Source: Rubrivivax sp.
GTDB taxonomy: Bacteria; Pseudomonadota; Gammaproteobacteria; Burkholderiales; Burkholderiaceae_C
NCBI GenBank assembly: GCA_027485165.1
Contig: JAIXRN010000015.1
Span: 62,001-126,000, forward strand
DNA length: 64,000 bases
Direction: 5' to 3'
The position numbers were made by a program, and so were the translations under genes. Positions 51,282-60,036 of this stretch are shown here, piece by piece (positions within the stretch are counted from its first letter, which is position 1; the number at the start of each line of letters is the position of its first letter). The notes beneath the pieces were generated by a model. The model did no database searches. It saw only the letters and a program-made list of their open reading frames with translations, and was not told the DNA's origin.

Positions 51282-54200
51282 CTAGCTGCTGGCTTTGGAC
51301 CGGATTTCGGGGTCTCGCTCCCCCGCGCTCCGGGATGCGATCGCCAGCTCGAACCTGGCGACATCCGCTTCGAGCTTGGCCTTCCGGGCCCGCTGCTGTT
51401 GTAGGCTTTGCAGGTCGGAACGAAGGACGCCTCCGTCGTTCGGCAGGTCCTCCCCAGGGCCTGACCTGGCTGGCAAGGCCCGCTCGGCCCGCTTCACCGC
51501 TGCTGCGACTACGCCAAGCGACGCCTTTGCTGCTGCGAGTTTGGCGTGAAGTTCACTGCCGCGCGCGACCGAAGGCGCGTCCGCGGAGCGGCCAACGACC
51601 CGCGTGCCGCTCAATGGTGCTGGTCCACGACCTGTGGCTGCCGGCGCTCTGCCGGGTACCCTTGCAGCCTGGACAGCCGACCGAGGCGGATCAGGCAAAG
51701 GTGGGGAGTCTCGCGCAGGGGTCACCCTTGACGATGGCAGTGCCGATGACGCGCTCGTGATCTCACCAACGGGGTCGATTGCGGCTCTTGACGGGCTTGG
51801 TCCGCTGACCGACGAGGCCGTTGAGCCTGATGCTCCGGGAGGCGGTGGCTCGTCCGCTTCGCGTGTACCACCTTCAGACAACAGCGGGAACTCCATCAGG
51901 CGCCGGCTGCTGGTGGCGGTCCGGCTCCGTTGCTGCACGTACAGCAGCTCAAAACTGGTGCCCTTGCCGCTGACTGCGTCCGCGTCCACACCGGTTTCAA
52001 GAACGCGCCAGCTTTCAGGGTCGGCCAGCAATGCGCTTGCCGTCTGTTCGATTTTCCGCACGTCGTCGTCGCGCTTGTCCTGCATCGCCTGTTGCACCCG
52101 GATCGACGCGGCGCGCAGGTGCACACGCACGTCCTCATGCAGCTGTTCGCGCACCACGAATCGGATCCGACCATTGTTCTTGAAGCCGCCGGCCAAGGTC
52201 GCAGCCTGGGCCAGGTGGGCGTCTAGCTGCTTGCCCAAATCAACGGGCGAGGGCGTGGTGTCAGCACTGTCGGCTGCAGTGTTCTTCACACGGACTTGCG
52301 CGCGGGCCAGGTAGCGGTCCCGGTCGGCAGTCAGCGCCTGCTTGTAGGCGCCGAAGTTCGCAAAGCTGAGATTGCGTTCAGCGCCGATGAAAGCCCCATC
52401 CTTGGCCGCGACATCTATCGCCACGGATTTGCCACCCACATGCACATTGCCACCAATCGCGACCACGGGCAGCCCCAATCCACCAGCGCCCACCGGTGCA
52501 AGACCAGCGCCTCCTGCGACAGCAGCCGACGCAGTGACCGCCGTCGCTACCCTATTGGCGACTCCGTCGATACGTTCTGCCCCACCGGTTTCGCTGCCCC
52601 GCGACCGGGCCTGCAGCCGGTTGGCATCGAAACCTCCGCCCACCGAACCCGATACGCCTGCCACGACCTTCCCGAGGTTCAACCCGGCGAAGCTGAACCC
52701 GGCAGAGGCGCTGACGCGCACACCTGCGCCCACGTTCATGCCCGACAGCGTCGACTCGAACGGGGCGATCACGATCGCAGGGTGCTGCGCCAGCAATTTG
52801 CCGACGATCGTGGTGTGGGGAGCCTGGTCGCTTTGATGCGGTGCGGCTTGAAGAACGGTCGACAGCACGTCCCGCATTTGCTGCTCCGCGCTATCCGCGC
52901 CCGGTAGCTGCCCGGCGCGGCGCGGTACCCGAATCCTGATTTCGTCGACCTTTTCATGCAGCTTCTGCACGCTGCCCTGCGCGGTACCGCTCATCTTAAC
53001 CACGGGCAGAAACTGCGGAATACCGACCGACAGGCGGCCGGTGAGCCTGCCGTCTTTGCGCGTCTGGCGCCGCAGGCTCATGGCCGTTTCGTCAAGACCG
53101 CCGTCGATCGTCAGCTGGGTGGTGAGCGCGCGCGTTGCACGCAGGTTAACCCCCGCTGTGACTGCGGGCACCGCGGCCACAGGCGCTTCTCCCAAGCCGC
53201 CCGAGCTGAGTCCGTGGATAACCGTTTTGTTCAGCACGGTGTGGCTGCCCGGGCTCAAGTCGTGTGCCTGAGAAAGCGCCATGAACGGTGGGTTCTCGGG
53301 GTTGGCCGCGCCCGACGCTTCGGCCACCGCGGCGGCTGGCGCTTCAAAGCCCACGTTGGCCAGCGACTTCTGCGCCAGAGCAAATAGCTCGTCTTGGTGC
53401 TGCGTCAACTCGGCGAGCATCGACGAGAGCTTCTGGTTAACGACATCCAATTGACTGCCGGGTTCGGCCGTCACGTAGCCGTTGCGCACGCCGTTAAAGG
53501 CGGCCCTTTCCATGTCCTGTACTTCGGGGTCGGCTAAGTTGCGCAGTGCTTCGTCTTGCGGCACGACGGTATGGCGCGCGCCTTGCATCGCCATGTCTAG
53601 CCAGGCCAGGCTGCGCTCAGGAACTGGACTACCGGCAGGCGCGGCGGCCACCGCTTCTCTCAACCGCGCCAATTCGTTCTTGGCAGTGAAGAACACACCG
53701 ATGGCGCTCGCTTCGTCTTCGGTCACCTGGGGGCAAAGCTCGTGGACCAGATCCACGCCGCCGGGCAGGGCAGCCAGGTTACACGCTGTCGCAAGGGCCT
53801 GCTGCTTGGCTCGCTCCGGCGCCTGCGCCCCTTCACCAGTGCTTGTCCCAGGCTGAGCGAGCTGATCAGCGTGGCTGAGCAAGTCTGCAGCCGTGAGGGT
53901 CTTGAGCTGCTCCAGCGCGTCGACGGCCTCATGCGGCGCACAGGGGCCGAGCTCGCCCTTTGTGGCCTTGGCCAGGCAGCGCAGCACCACATCGCCAGCG
54001 TCCAACAGCATCGGGGTGTCCAGCACCTCAATAGCTGCACTGCGCAGGACGGCCCGCGAAACGGGTGTGTGTTCGGCCGCGAAACCCAATTGCTCTGGCT
54101 GCGCCAGCCAGTCGTCGCGCAGTGACTCGCGCGCCGCCGTCACATCCTTCTGCGCGCCGAGGCGGCGGTCATTGGCTGCGCCGAGCGCCAACGCGGCGCC

Positions 54201-55571
54201 TTCCTTTGCAGTGGCCAGCTTGGCGAGGCTGTGCTGCACCCTGGCCAGCAGATCCTCGGGCGTAGCGTCTGCCTGTTTCAACTCGTCGTCGACCGCCTTC
54301 AGCTGACTCTCAAGTCGGCCCAGTGCTTCCAGCTGGAACTCGCCGGCGGCGTGCTTCGAGTTTGTCTTGACTAACTGAACCAACCCGGCCTCAATGGGCG
54401 GATGAACCGTCAGCTCGCTGATCGGGCGTTGGGCTTCTTCTGCCATGCTTGCATGGAGTGCCTTGATGTCTGCAGCCAAGGCGTCTATTCGCTCGGCCGA
54501 CGCCATCGCCAGGGTCATGGCTTCCCTGAATTTATCCGAAGGCACAAGCACTGCATTCCGCTGAGCGGCGTTGTCGACGCCGCCGGGATTGAGTCTCTCT
54601 TGTAGCTTGGCGATGGCCGCGTTGAGAGAGGCCAGTCGGTGCTGGCTCTGATCGTGAGCGCGTAGGGCAAAGCCCTTGCGCACGGTGTTCATCCGGGCCA
54701 CCGACTCAGGTGCTACCGACTGCTCGGCTGCCTCTACGGCTCTCTGCGCAGCGGGCAGGTCTTTCTGCAGCGTTTCGAGTGCGGCTTCGAGTGTCTTCCG
54801 GAGATCCTCCGGTAGCGCACCCGCAGGCCGCTGTAGGCTCATCTGCCCTTGGGCAGACAGCAGTTCCGCGGTTTGCCGGTGCGCGGCGAACTGTTCTTGC
54901 TCATGGGCCAGTTCGCCCTCCTTCGCTGCCAGCTCGGTGTGCAGCCCTTGCCGAAGCTGCAGCGACTTGAGCTGGTCGAGCTGGGACTGCGCTTGCGCCA
55001 AGTCTTTTTGGACCTGGACCTTCGCGTGCTGCAAGCGGGCACCCGCCTGCGAGCCATGTGGTTCAGCCAGTTCCCGGTCGATGGCAGCCAGAGTATTTTT
55101 AAAGCCTTCAAGTCGGACTGTGAGGTTCTCTATCGTCTGGGCTGGGGGCCTGGCCGCGCCCTCTTGGGCCAGAGGCCGGGCGGTGGGCAAATATGCGGCC
55201 TGAATGCCGCCCACCCGCTTCTCGTCGGCGTGCCGAGTCAGCTGTCGAAGCGTATGACGGAACCACGATTCGCCTTCTCTGCGCTGTCTGGGGTGCGCCT
55301 GCAGATCGCCGCCTGGTGCGGGCGGGTCGCCACCGGTCAAGGCGTTGGCGTGGGCTACCAGCGCCTGAGCCTGAGACATTGCCGTGCTCAGGGGTGAGGA
55401 AGGCGACCCCGAACCCGCAGGGAGATTGGGAGCCACCTGCCCCTGGCGGGCTGGGCGTGTAGCCTGCGCGGCCTCGCTGGGTTGTTGGGATGTCTGGGTG
55501 TGGAAAAGGAGCTGCGTTGACGTCAAGCCCTTGGGCCACAGGTTGCTGAGCGTTTTTGAGATGGTGGCCAT
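51282..55571 (-). CDS. Large T3SS effector candidate B (1429 residues)
   Basis: The gene begins 16 bp after its chaperone-like gene. It has a Ser/Pro/Gln-rich N-terminus, coiled coils at about 135-330 (KVQVQKDLAQAQSQLDQLKS), helical middle parts, Gly-rich alternating beta patterns at about 790-1130 (VNLRATRALTTQLTIDGGLD, NVGAGVRVSASAGFSFAGLN, VVAGVSGSVGGGFDAN) and a second disordered linker near 1240-1325. Residues 1325-1429 are a coiled coil homologous to residues 132-233 of effector A, including the matching end ERDPEIRS. The overall plan parallels candidate A, so the two are diverged paralogues. Effector function is inferred from size, chaperone, promoter and island. Confidence 0.66.
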   Translation of the reverse strand: MATISKTLSNLWPKGLTSTQLLFHTQTSQQPSEAAQATRPARQGQVAPNLPAGSGSPSSPLSTAMSQAQALVAHANALTGGDPPAPGGDLQAHPRQRREGESWFRHTLRQLTRHADEKRVGGIQAAYLPTARPLAQEGAARPPAQTIENLTVRLEGFKNTLAAIDRELAEPHGSQAGARLQHAKVQVQKDLAQAQSQLDQLKSLQLRQGLHTELAAKEGELAHEQEQFAAHRQTAELLSAQGQMSLQRPAGALPEDLRKTLEAALETLQKDLPAAQRAVEAAEQSVAPESVARMNTVRKGFALRAHDQSQHRLASLNAAIAKLQERLNPGGVDNAAQRNAVLVPSDKFREAMTLAMASAERIDALAADIKALHASMAEEAQRPISELTVHPPIEAGLVQLVKTNSKHAAGEFQLEALGRLESQLKAVDDELKQADATPEDLLARVQHSLAKLATAKEGAALALGAANDRRLGAQKDVTAARESLRDDWLAQPEQLGFAAEHTPVSRAVLRSAAIEVLDTPMLLDAGDVVLRCLAKATKGELGPCAPHEAVDALEQLKTLTAADLLSHADQLAQPGTSTGEGAQAPERAKQQALATACNLAALPGGVDLVHELCPQVTEDEASAIGVFFTAKNELARLREAVAAAPAGSPVPERSLAWLDMAMQGARHTVVPQDEALRNLADPEVQDMERAAFNGVRNGYVTAEPGSQLDVVNQKLSSMLAELTQHQDELFALAQKSLANVGFEAPAAAVAEASGAANPENPPFMALSQAHDLSPGSHTVLNKTVIHGLSSGGLGEAPVAAVPAVTAGVNLRATRALTTQLTIDGGLDETAMSLRRQTRKDGRLTGRLSVGIPQFLPVVKMSGTAQGSVQKLHEKVDEIRIRVPRRAGQLPGADSAEQQMRDVLSTVLQAAPHQSDQAPHTTIVGKLLAQHPAIVIAPFESTLSGMNVGAGVRVSASAGFSFAGLNLGKVVAGVSGSVGGGFDANRLQARSRGSETGGAERIDGVANRVATAVTASAAVAGGAGLAPVGAGGLGLPVVAIGGNVHVGGKSVAIDVAAKDGAFIGAERNLSFANFGAYKQALTADRDRYLARAQVRVKNTAADSADTTPSPVDLGKQLDAHLAQAATLAGGFKNNGRIRFVVREQLHEDVRVHLRAASIRVQQAMQDKRDDDVRKIEQTASALLADPESWRVLETGVDADAVSGKGTSFELLYVQQRSRTATSSRRLMEFPLLSEGGTREADEPPPPGASGSTASSVSGPSPSRAAIDPVGEITSASSALPSSRVTPARDSPPLPDPPRSAVQAARVPGRAPAATGRGPAPLSGTRVVGRSADAPSVARGSELHAKLAAAKASLGVVAAAVKRAERALPARSGPGEDLPNDGGVLRSDLQSLQQQRARKAKLEADVARFELAIASRSAGERDPEIRSKASS

Positions 55572-55587
55572 GCCGGTGCTGCCCGCT

Positions 55588-56043
55588 TCAGTTGGACGAG
55601 AGGCCTGGCTGAATGGACAAGGCTGTGGCCAGGAAGCCCAGGGCGTTCTTCGTGTTGCTATCGGTCGAAGCGCCAGGCTCGGCCTTCCAGGTCATCCACA
55701 GGTGGTCGTCGCGCACCATCAGACGGCCTGCCCAGGGAAGGTCAAACAGCTCGGCCATGTGGCTCATCAGCGTCAGCCAGTCGTCGGCCTTCAGGCGCAG
55801 GGCGCTACCCAGGTCACAAACCACCGCCAGCAAGCCGTCGGCGCCAGGTAGTACCGCGACGTCGACACGGTTGCGCAGCGTGAAATCCATGCCGTCCGGG
55901 TTCAGCACGCTTTGCGGGAGGGCCAGCGCGTTGCGAATGGCTTCCATCAGCCTGGCGGTCTCTTCGGGCAAAGCAGGGGTCTGGTGCATGACGGGACCGC
56001 GCTTGCCGTGGGCGGGTGCGGTGTCGAACGCGGGATGGGTCAT
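55588..56043 (-). CDS. CesT-like T3SS chaperone for effector B
   Basis: A 151-residue paralogue of the protein at 50,574-51,029, with the same conserved core (DGMDFTLRNRVDVAVLP, VCDLGSALRLKADDWLTLM, GRLMVRDDHLWMTWKAEPG). The ATG at 56,043 is used; a longer frame to 56,112 would overlap the promoter box. Effector B follows after 16 bp. Sharing of almost identical C-terminal halves suggests the chaperones keep a common function while their N-terminal helices adapt to different effectors. Confidence 0.82.
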   Translation of the reverse strand: MTHPAFDTAPAHGKRGPVMHQTPALPEETARLMEAIRNALALPQSVLNPDGMDFTLRNRVDVAVLPGADGLLAVVCDLGSALRLKADDWLTLMSHMAELFDLPWAGRLMVRDDHLWMTWKAEPGASTDSNTKNALGFLATALSIQPGLSSN

Positions 56044-56074
56044 GGCGTGTCGGCGGTTAGATGTGACTGCTCCA

Positions 56075-56102
56075 TGAGTGGTACCGGCATCGAATTGGTT
56101 CG
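56075..56102 (-). promoter_or_regulatory. HrpL-like box for chaperone/effector B
   Basis: CGAACC, 15 bases, CCACTCA on the minus strand, 31 bp before the chaperone ATG, identical in spacing to the effector A box. Confidence 0.8.
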
Positions 56103-56124
56103 TTCGGCTCATTGAGCGCTCGGG

Positions 56125-57651
56125 TCAGTCTGCGCAAACCCCCAACTGTTTCAGCAAGGGCAGCCGGTGGCGGAGGATCTGCGCCACCAGCGCGGGCAGC
56201 GCGTCACCCTCCAGCGAGGCGAGTTCGGTCGGGTCAATGTCGGTGCAGGCGTCGAGCACCGGCCGCAATTCGGCGCTGAGGCGCGCTGCATCTGACGTTG
56301 CCGGGTCCTGCAACAGCCGGGCCGTTACCAGGCGAACCAGCCGGCCACAATGAAATCCGTTGCCAGTGACGGGCGAGCACAGGGAAGTGAAGTGGTTGTG
56401 CAGGTGGGCCAAGCGGGTGATCTCGGTGTTGAGCCGGCGCGCGGGTTCCGGGTCTGCAGCGGGCAGCGTGGGATCAAGCAGCGTCAGGTCGCCGTACTCT
56501 TGCAGGGTGATGCAAAACCGCAGGGCGTCACCGTCAACGCCGCCTTGCACGCTGGGCAGCTGGCTCAGGGTCGACAAGCGGGTCGGCCCCGTCTCCAGCG
56601 CATCCAGCACGGCCGGCCACTGCGCTGGGGCCAGGGCTTTCGGCGGGTTGTCATAGGCCTCGGGGGTGATCGTCACGCGGGGTGCTACCAATGCGGCCTG
56701 GGCCTCTGAGAGCCAAGCCGTCCGGTCGCGCGCCGACAGGGGCCGGGCACCGCGTACAAACACATCCTTGCGAAACTTGGTATTGCAGATCAGGTCGCGC
56801 GTCGCTTCGCGCACCACGGGGTTGCCGATGCTGTTGATCAGTGCCACCTGCTCGGGGCTCAGGGTGGCTTGCCAGAAAGACTGCGAGAGGGCCGCCGAGC
56901 CCACGTAGTCCAGCTTGGCCTCTGAGAGGTCGCGCACCAGGTCGGCGTGGTAGATCGGTTGCCAGTGTTCGTTCAGATACTCGTGGGCCAGGTAGGCGGC
57001 GTTGTCGTTGAACCCGCGGGCCAGGCGGCCCACGTCGGGGTGGCCTGTTACGAAGTCGGCCTTGACGTCGACCAAGGCCGCCATCAGTGACTTGAAGTCG
57101 GTCATCTTCTGCAGGCTGTTGCCAGGGTGCACGGCCGCCAGTTCGCGCACCAGCCGCTGGATGGGAAAGGCCGTGGCCCAGCCCGGCAGGGTGTTGTAGC
57201 CCACGTAGACGACGCCGCCGGGCTTGAGATAACGCGCCAGGAACTGGACGATGTGCTGCTGATTGGCGCGCGACACCCAGGTGTAAACACCGTGCAGGGT
57301 GATGAAGTCGAACTCGGGCAGCGCGACCTCGCCGTTGGCGAGCTGCTCGAAGCTCTTCTCGAGCAGTGTGAGGTTACTCAAGCCTGCGCTGTGTGCCAGT
57401 TCGCGTGCGCCGCTCACGTGGGCTGGCATGAAGTCAGCGCCAAAGAACTCGGCGTGCGGGTGTGCCGCCGCCAGGACGGTCAGAGTCTGCCCGAGCCCAA
57501 AGCCCAGCTCGAAGTACTTGAACGGTGAAGCCAGCGACACGGGCTTGTAGCCATTCAACACACAGCTGAAGTTCAGCTGCGATGGGGCCATCGCAGTAAA
57601 GACGCCATTGGGATAAGGCGTGTCGGTGACGTAGCCATCGTTCCAGCTCAT
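56125..57651 (-). CDS. SAM-dependent methyltransferase with regulatory domain, T3SS-associated
   Basis: The 508-residue protein has a class I SAM-binding domain (FELGFGLGQTLTVLAAAHPH near residue 48, FFGADFMP, DFITLHGVYTWVS near 115) followed by a methyltransferase-regulatory-type domain and a long helical C-terminus. This layout is found in bacterial enzymes that include the Rickettsia protein-lysine methyltransferases. A strong HrpL-like box precedes it, so it belongs to the T3SS regulon. It could be an injected methyltransferase or a modifier of T3SS components. No signal peptide is seen. Confidence 0.78.
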   Translation of the reverse strand: MSWNDGYVTDTPYPNGVFTAMAPSQLNFSCVLNGYKPVSLASPFKYFELGFGLGQTLTVLAAAHPHAEFFGADFMPAHVSGARELAHSAGLSNLTLLEKSFEQLANGEVALPEFDFITLHGVYTWVSRANQQHIVQFLARYLKPGGVVYVGYNTLPGWATAFPIQRLVRELAAVHPGNSLQKMTDFKSLMAALVDVKADFVTGHPDVGRLARGFNDNAAYLAHEYLNEHWQPIYHADLVRDLSEAKLDYVGSAALSQSFWQATLSPEQVALINSIGNPVVREATRDLICNTKFRKDVFVRGARPLSARDRTAWLSEAQAALVAPRVTITPEAYDNPPKALAPAQWPAVLDALETGPTRLSTLSQLPSVQGGVDGDALRFCITLQEYGDLTLLDPTLPAADPEPARRLNTEITRLAHLHNHFTSLCSPVTGNGFHCGRLVRLVTARLLQDPATSDAARLSAELRPVLDACTDIDPTELASLEGDALPALVAQILRHRLPLLKQLGVCAD

Positions 57652-57741
57652 GGGGATCCTTCGAGGGGTGTGGGGAGTTGTGGTGGCCCGACCGTGATCT
57701 GTCGCAAGCTGGCTGACAGCCGCCGCGCGCGTCGGTCACCG

Positions 57742-57770
57742 TAGGTGGAGAACCGCGCGGCAGGGGTTCG
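57742..57770 (-). promoter_or_regulatory. HrpL-like box for the methyltransferase
   Basis: CGAACC, 16 bases, CCACCTA on the minus strand, 90 bp upstream of the methyltransferase start. Confidence 0.78.
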
Positions 57771-57831
57771 CTATCGCCTGGCGCTTTGCGCGTGAACGGC
57801 TGACAGGCCACAAATTTCTGCAACCCGTCGG

Positions 57832-57860
57832 CGAACCGTCATGTCGCAAACCACCACTCA
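57832..57860 (+). promoter_or_regulatory. HrpL-like box for the needle-to-sctC operon
   Basis: CGAACC, 16 bases, CCACTCA on the plus strand, 75 bp upstream of the first small gene. It is divergent from the methyltransferase box. Confidence 0.82.
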
Positions 57861-57935
57861 ACGACGTCTGGTTTGGATAAACGATACCCAGCCAGCGCGG
57901 TGTTCAAATTTCAACCCAACGCGAAAGAACGAATC

Positions 57936-58196
57936 ATGGCGACGATTTCTCCGTTTGCTAACCTCTTCAAAACCTCTATGCCCCCCGGGGGGCAACCAAA
58001 AACCCCCGGCGACGATCCCTCTGGTGGTGTCAACTCTTCGAAGAAGATGTCGAAAGTTGCGGACCAGACAGAGGCTGAATCAGCAGCACTCTACGAGCAG
58101 AGTGCGAAAGACGGTATCGAAAGCTTGAAGCGCAAGATGTCCGAGGCCAATATCAAGCGGGCGGGTGCGGGCATTGACACCATGGGTGGTCTGTAA
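57936..58196 (+). CDS. Small T3SS needle/pilin candidate 1
   Basis: An 86-residue protein with a Pro/Gly-rich N-terminus and a helical C-terminus (YEQSAKDGIESLKRKMSEANIKRAGAGIDTMGGL in short pieces: SLKRKMSEANIKRAG). The ATG at 57,936 follows AAAGAA; upstream codons overlap the leader. It is the first gene of the operon, the position of the pilin gene hrpA in Hrp1 systems, and its size fits a needle or pilus subunit. The paralogue at 58,371 shares the C-terminal EANIKRA motif. No other SctF candidate exists in the window. Confidence 0.58.
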   Translation: MATISPFANLFKTSMPPGGQPKTPGDDPSGGVNSSKKMSKVADQTEAESAALYEQSAKDGIESLKRKMSEANIKRAGAGIDTMGGL

Positions 58197-58370
58197 CCCC
58201 ACTTGGTGCTGAAACGTTCTTCGTGTGGCAAAGGCAGGGCTTGTCTGCCTTGCCGCCGCAGAATCAACGCAGGCCCGTGGTGGGCGAGTTTGTGTCTTGG
58301 CGCTGCAAACTTCGACTGGCGTGGTGAAAAACCCCACGGGCTTCCCCAGGCTTTCAATGAGGTGATCGAT

Positions 58371-58601
58371 ATGTCTAATTCGTCGAATTGGCCAGCGGGC
58401 AGTGATCTTCCATGGGCCGCCGGCCCGAACAGCGCACAAGCGGGTGGCCCGATGGGTCAAGCCGCCAAGGATATGGCAGGGTATTCAGCGCAAATGTACG
58501 AACAGGCTGTGAACGATGCCAAGGCGAGCTTGACGAGAAAATTGACCGAGGCAAACATCAAACGCGCCTCCGCATCGCTGGACGCGTTGGCAAGTCTTTA
58601 G
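58371..58601 (+). CDS. Small T3SS needle/pilin candidate 2
   Basis: A 76-residue protein with a good GAGGTG ribosome-binding site. Its C-terminus (SLTRKLTEANIKRASASLDA) parallels candidate 1. The N-terminus is Ser/Gly/Asn-rich (MSNSSNWPAGSDLPWAAGPN). One of the two may be the pilin and the other a cap, rod or regulatory variant. The 175-bp gap before it contains no gene that I can see. Confidence 0.6.
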   Translation: MSNSSNWPAGSDLPWAAGPNSAQAGGPMGQAAKDMAGYSAQMYEQAVNDAKASLTRKLTEANIKRASASLDALASL

Positions 58602-58801
58602 GCCAGACCTGCGGCGGAGCGCCGCGCTCACTCGTTAGGAAAGTGGTTGGATCATGAATCGCGCCCGGCCCCCATTTCGCGCAGTCAGGGCATCACCCGT
58701 TCCCTTCCAATGGCGTCGGTCACATCGTGCGGCGGGTGGCGCGCTTCGACGGCCCGTCTGAACTTTGTGCCTGAACAAGGCAAGGAATTGAGGTACAGAT
58801 C

Positions 58802-59218
58802 ATGGTGGACAAAATTGGCGCTATCGGACGCATTCCGTCGGGTCCCAATGACGCGCTGGAGCATGTCCGGCTCAGCCCCTCGGCTGAGCAGGCGCGTGCC
58901 TTCGACGCGGCGCTTGAACATAGCCGACTGACACTGACAGGCGATGCTCCGCAAAAGCTTGTGAGTTCTAGCGCGTCCAACCCGGAAACGGGCCTGGGCG
59001 GCAAAGTGATGGCCGGGCTCAGCGACCTGAGCGAGCGGCTGCGGGCGGATCAGCGCCACATTTCCAGTTTGATCGAGAAGGCCACGGTCGGTGGCGATAT
59101 GGCCATGATGATCAAGGCCTCGATGGCCGTGGGCGACTACCAGAGCCGGGTCCAGTTGACGGCGCGTGCCGTGTCCAAGGCGGCCACCTCGCTCGACCAG
59201 TTGACGCGCTTGCAGTGA
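58802..59218 (+). CDS. sctI: T3SS inner rod protein SctI
   Basis: A 138-residue protein with the C-terminal helix of the YscI/PrgJ/HrpB family: MIKASMAVGDYQSRVQLTAR, AVSKAATSLDQLTRLQ at the very end. Its position directly before sctJ supports the call. The stop overlaps the sctJ ATG (TGATG). A 200-bp gap separates it from the small genes; it begins with a GCGGCGGAGCGCCGC hairpin that might attenuate transcription. Confidence 0.82.
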   Translation: MVDKIGAIGRIPSGPNDALEHVRLSPSAEQARAFDAALEHSRLTLTGDAPQKLVSSSASNPETGLGGKVMAGLSDLSERLRADQRHISSLIEKATVGGDMAMMIKASMAVGDYQSRVQLTARAVSKAATSLDQLTRLQ

Positions 59219-60036
59219 TGGTTGCCGCGTCGTGGTGGCGCGCTGCGGCGCGCCGCTTGCATCAATTGTCGGTGTGGGGTCTATTCGGCCTGCTGTTGCT
59301 GCTGGCCGCTTGCAGCAGCGAAATCACCTTGCAAGCCAACCTCAACGACGCCGAAGCCAACGAGATCATGACACTGCTGCAGCGCGCTGGCCTGCATGTG
59401 TCCAAGCAACGGCAAAAGGTGGGGGTGTCGATCCTGGTGCGCGAGGCAGACCTGCCGCGCGCTTCGAGCCTGATGCAGGCCAACGGCTTGCCTCGGCGCG
59501 CTGCGGTGAACCTGGGAGAGGTGTTCAAGAAGGACGGCATGATTTCAACGCCGCTGGAAGAGCGCGCCCGCTATCTGTACGGATTGACGCAGGAGCTCGA
59601 GTTCACCCTGACCAAGATCGACCGGGTGGTGGTAGCGCGGGTGCATGTCGTTTTGCCCGAGCGTGTGGCGCCAGGCGAGCCGGTAAAGCCGTCTTCTGCA
59701 TCGGTGTTCATCAAGTACCTGGCGCCGCTGGATGAAGAAACTATCCTGCCGCGAATCCGGCGCTTGGTGAGCACCAGCATTCCTGGCCTGACGGAGGACG
59801 TCGACGGCCGGAAGCTGTCCATCGTGCTGTTGCCAGGCGAACCGGCTGACACCACCGTTCCCTTTGAAGACGTAGGCCCGCTCAGGCTCACCGTGGATTC
59901 GGCGGCGCTGCTTCGTCAGCTGCTTTGGGGTGCCCTGGCCGTTGTATTGGCGGCGGTTCTGGCGGGCGCAGCATTCCTCTACCTGCGCAGTAAACGCAAG
60001 TTGGTTGACGCGCAGCCACTGGCCAAAGCCACCTGA
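59218..60036 (+). CDS. sctJ: T3SS inner-membrane ring lipoprotein SctJ
   Basis: The 272-residue YscJ/HrcJ homologue has a signal peptide with lipobox LLAAC, ring-building domains (LQANLNDAEANEIMTLLQRA, GVFIKYLAPL region with RVHVVLPER) and a C-terminal transmembrane helix (LWGALAVVLAAVLAGAAFLYL). With SctD it forms the inner rings. The ATG at 59,218 overlaps the sctI stop, and its own stop overlaps the next ATG. Confidence 0.95.
   Translation: MVAASWWRAAARRLHQLSVWGLFGLLLLLAACSSEITLQANLNDAEANEIMTLLQRAGLHVSKQRQKVGVSILVREADLPRASSLMQANGLPRRAAVNLGEVFKKDGMISTPLEERARYLYGLTQELEFTLTKIDRVVVARVHVVLPERVAPGEPVKPSSASVFIKYLAPLDEETILPRIRRLVSTSIPGLTEDVDGRKLSIVLLPGEPADTTVPFEDVGPLRLTVDSAALLRQLLWGALAVVLAAVLAGAAFLYLRSKRKLVDAQPLAKAT

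Noticed and set aside
51044-51364. Open frame between effector B and the effector A chaperone
   Set aside because: It crosses the promoter box and effector stop, and its translation is Arg/Ser-rich without features.
56043-56112. Longer N-terminus for the effector B chaperone
   Set aside because: It would include the HrpL-like box in the coding region and is not shared with the paralogue; the ATG at 56,043 gives equal lengths.
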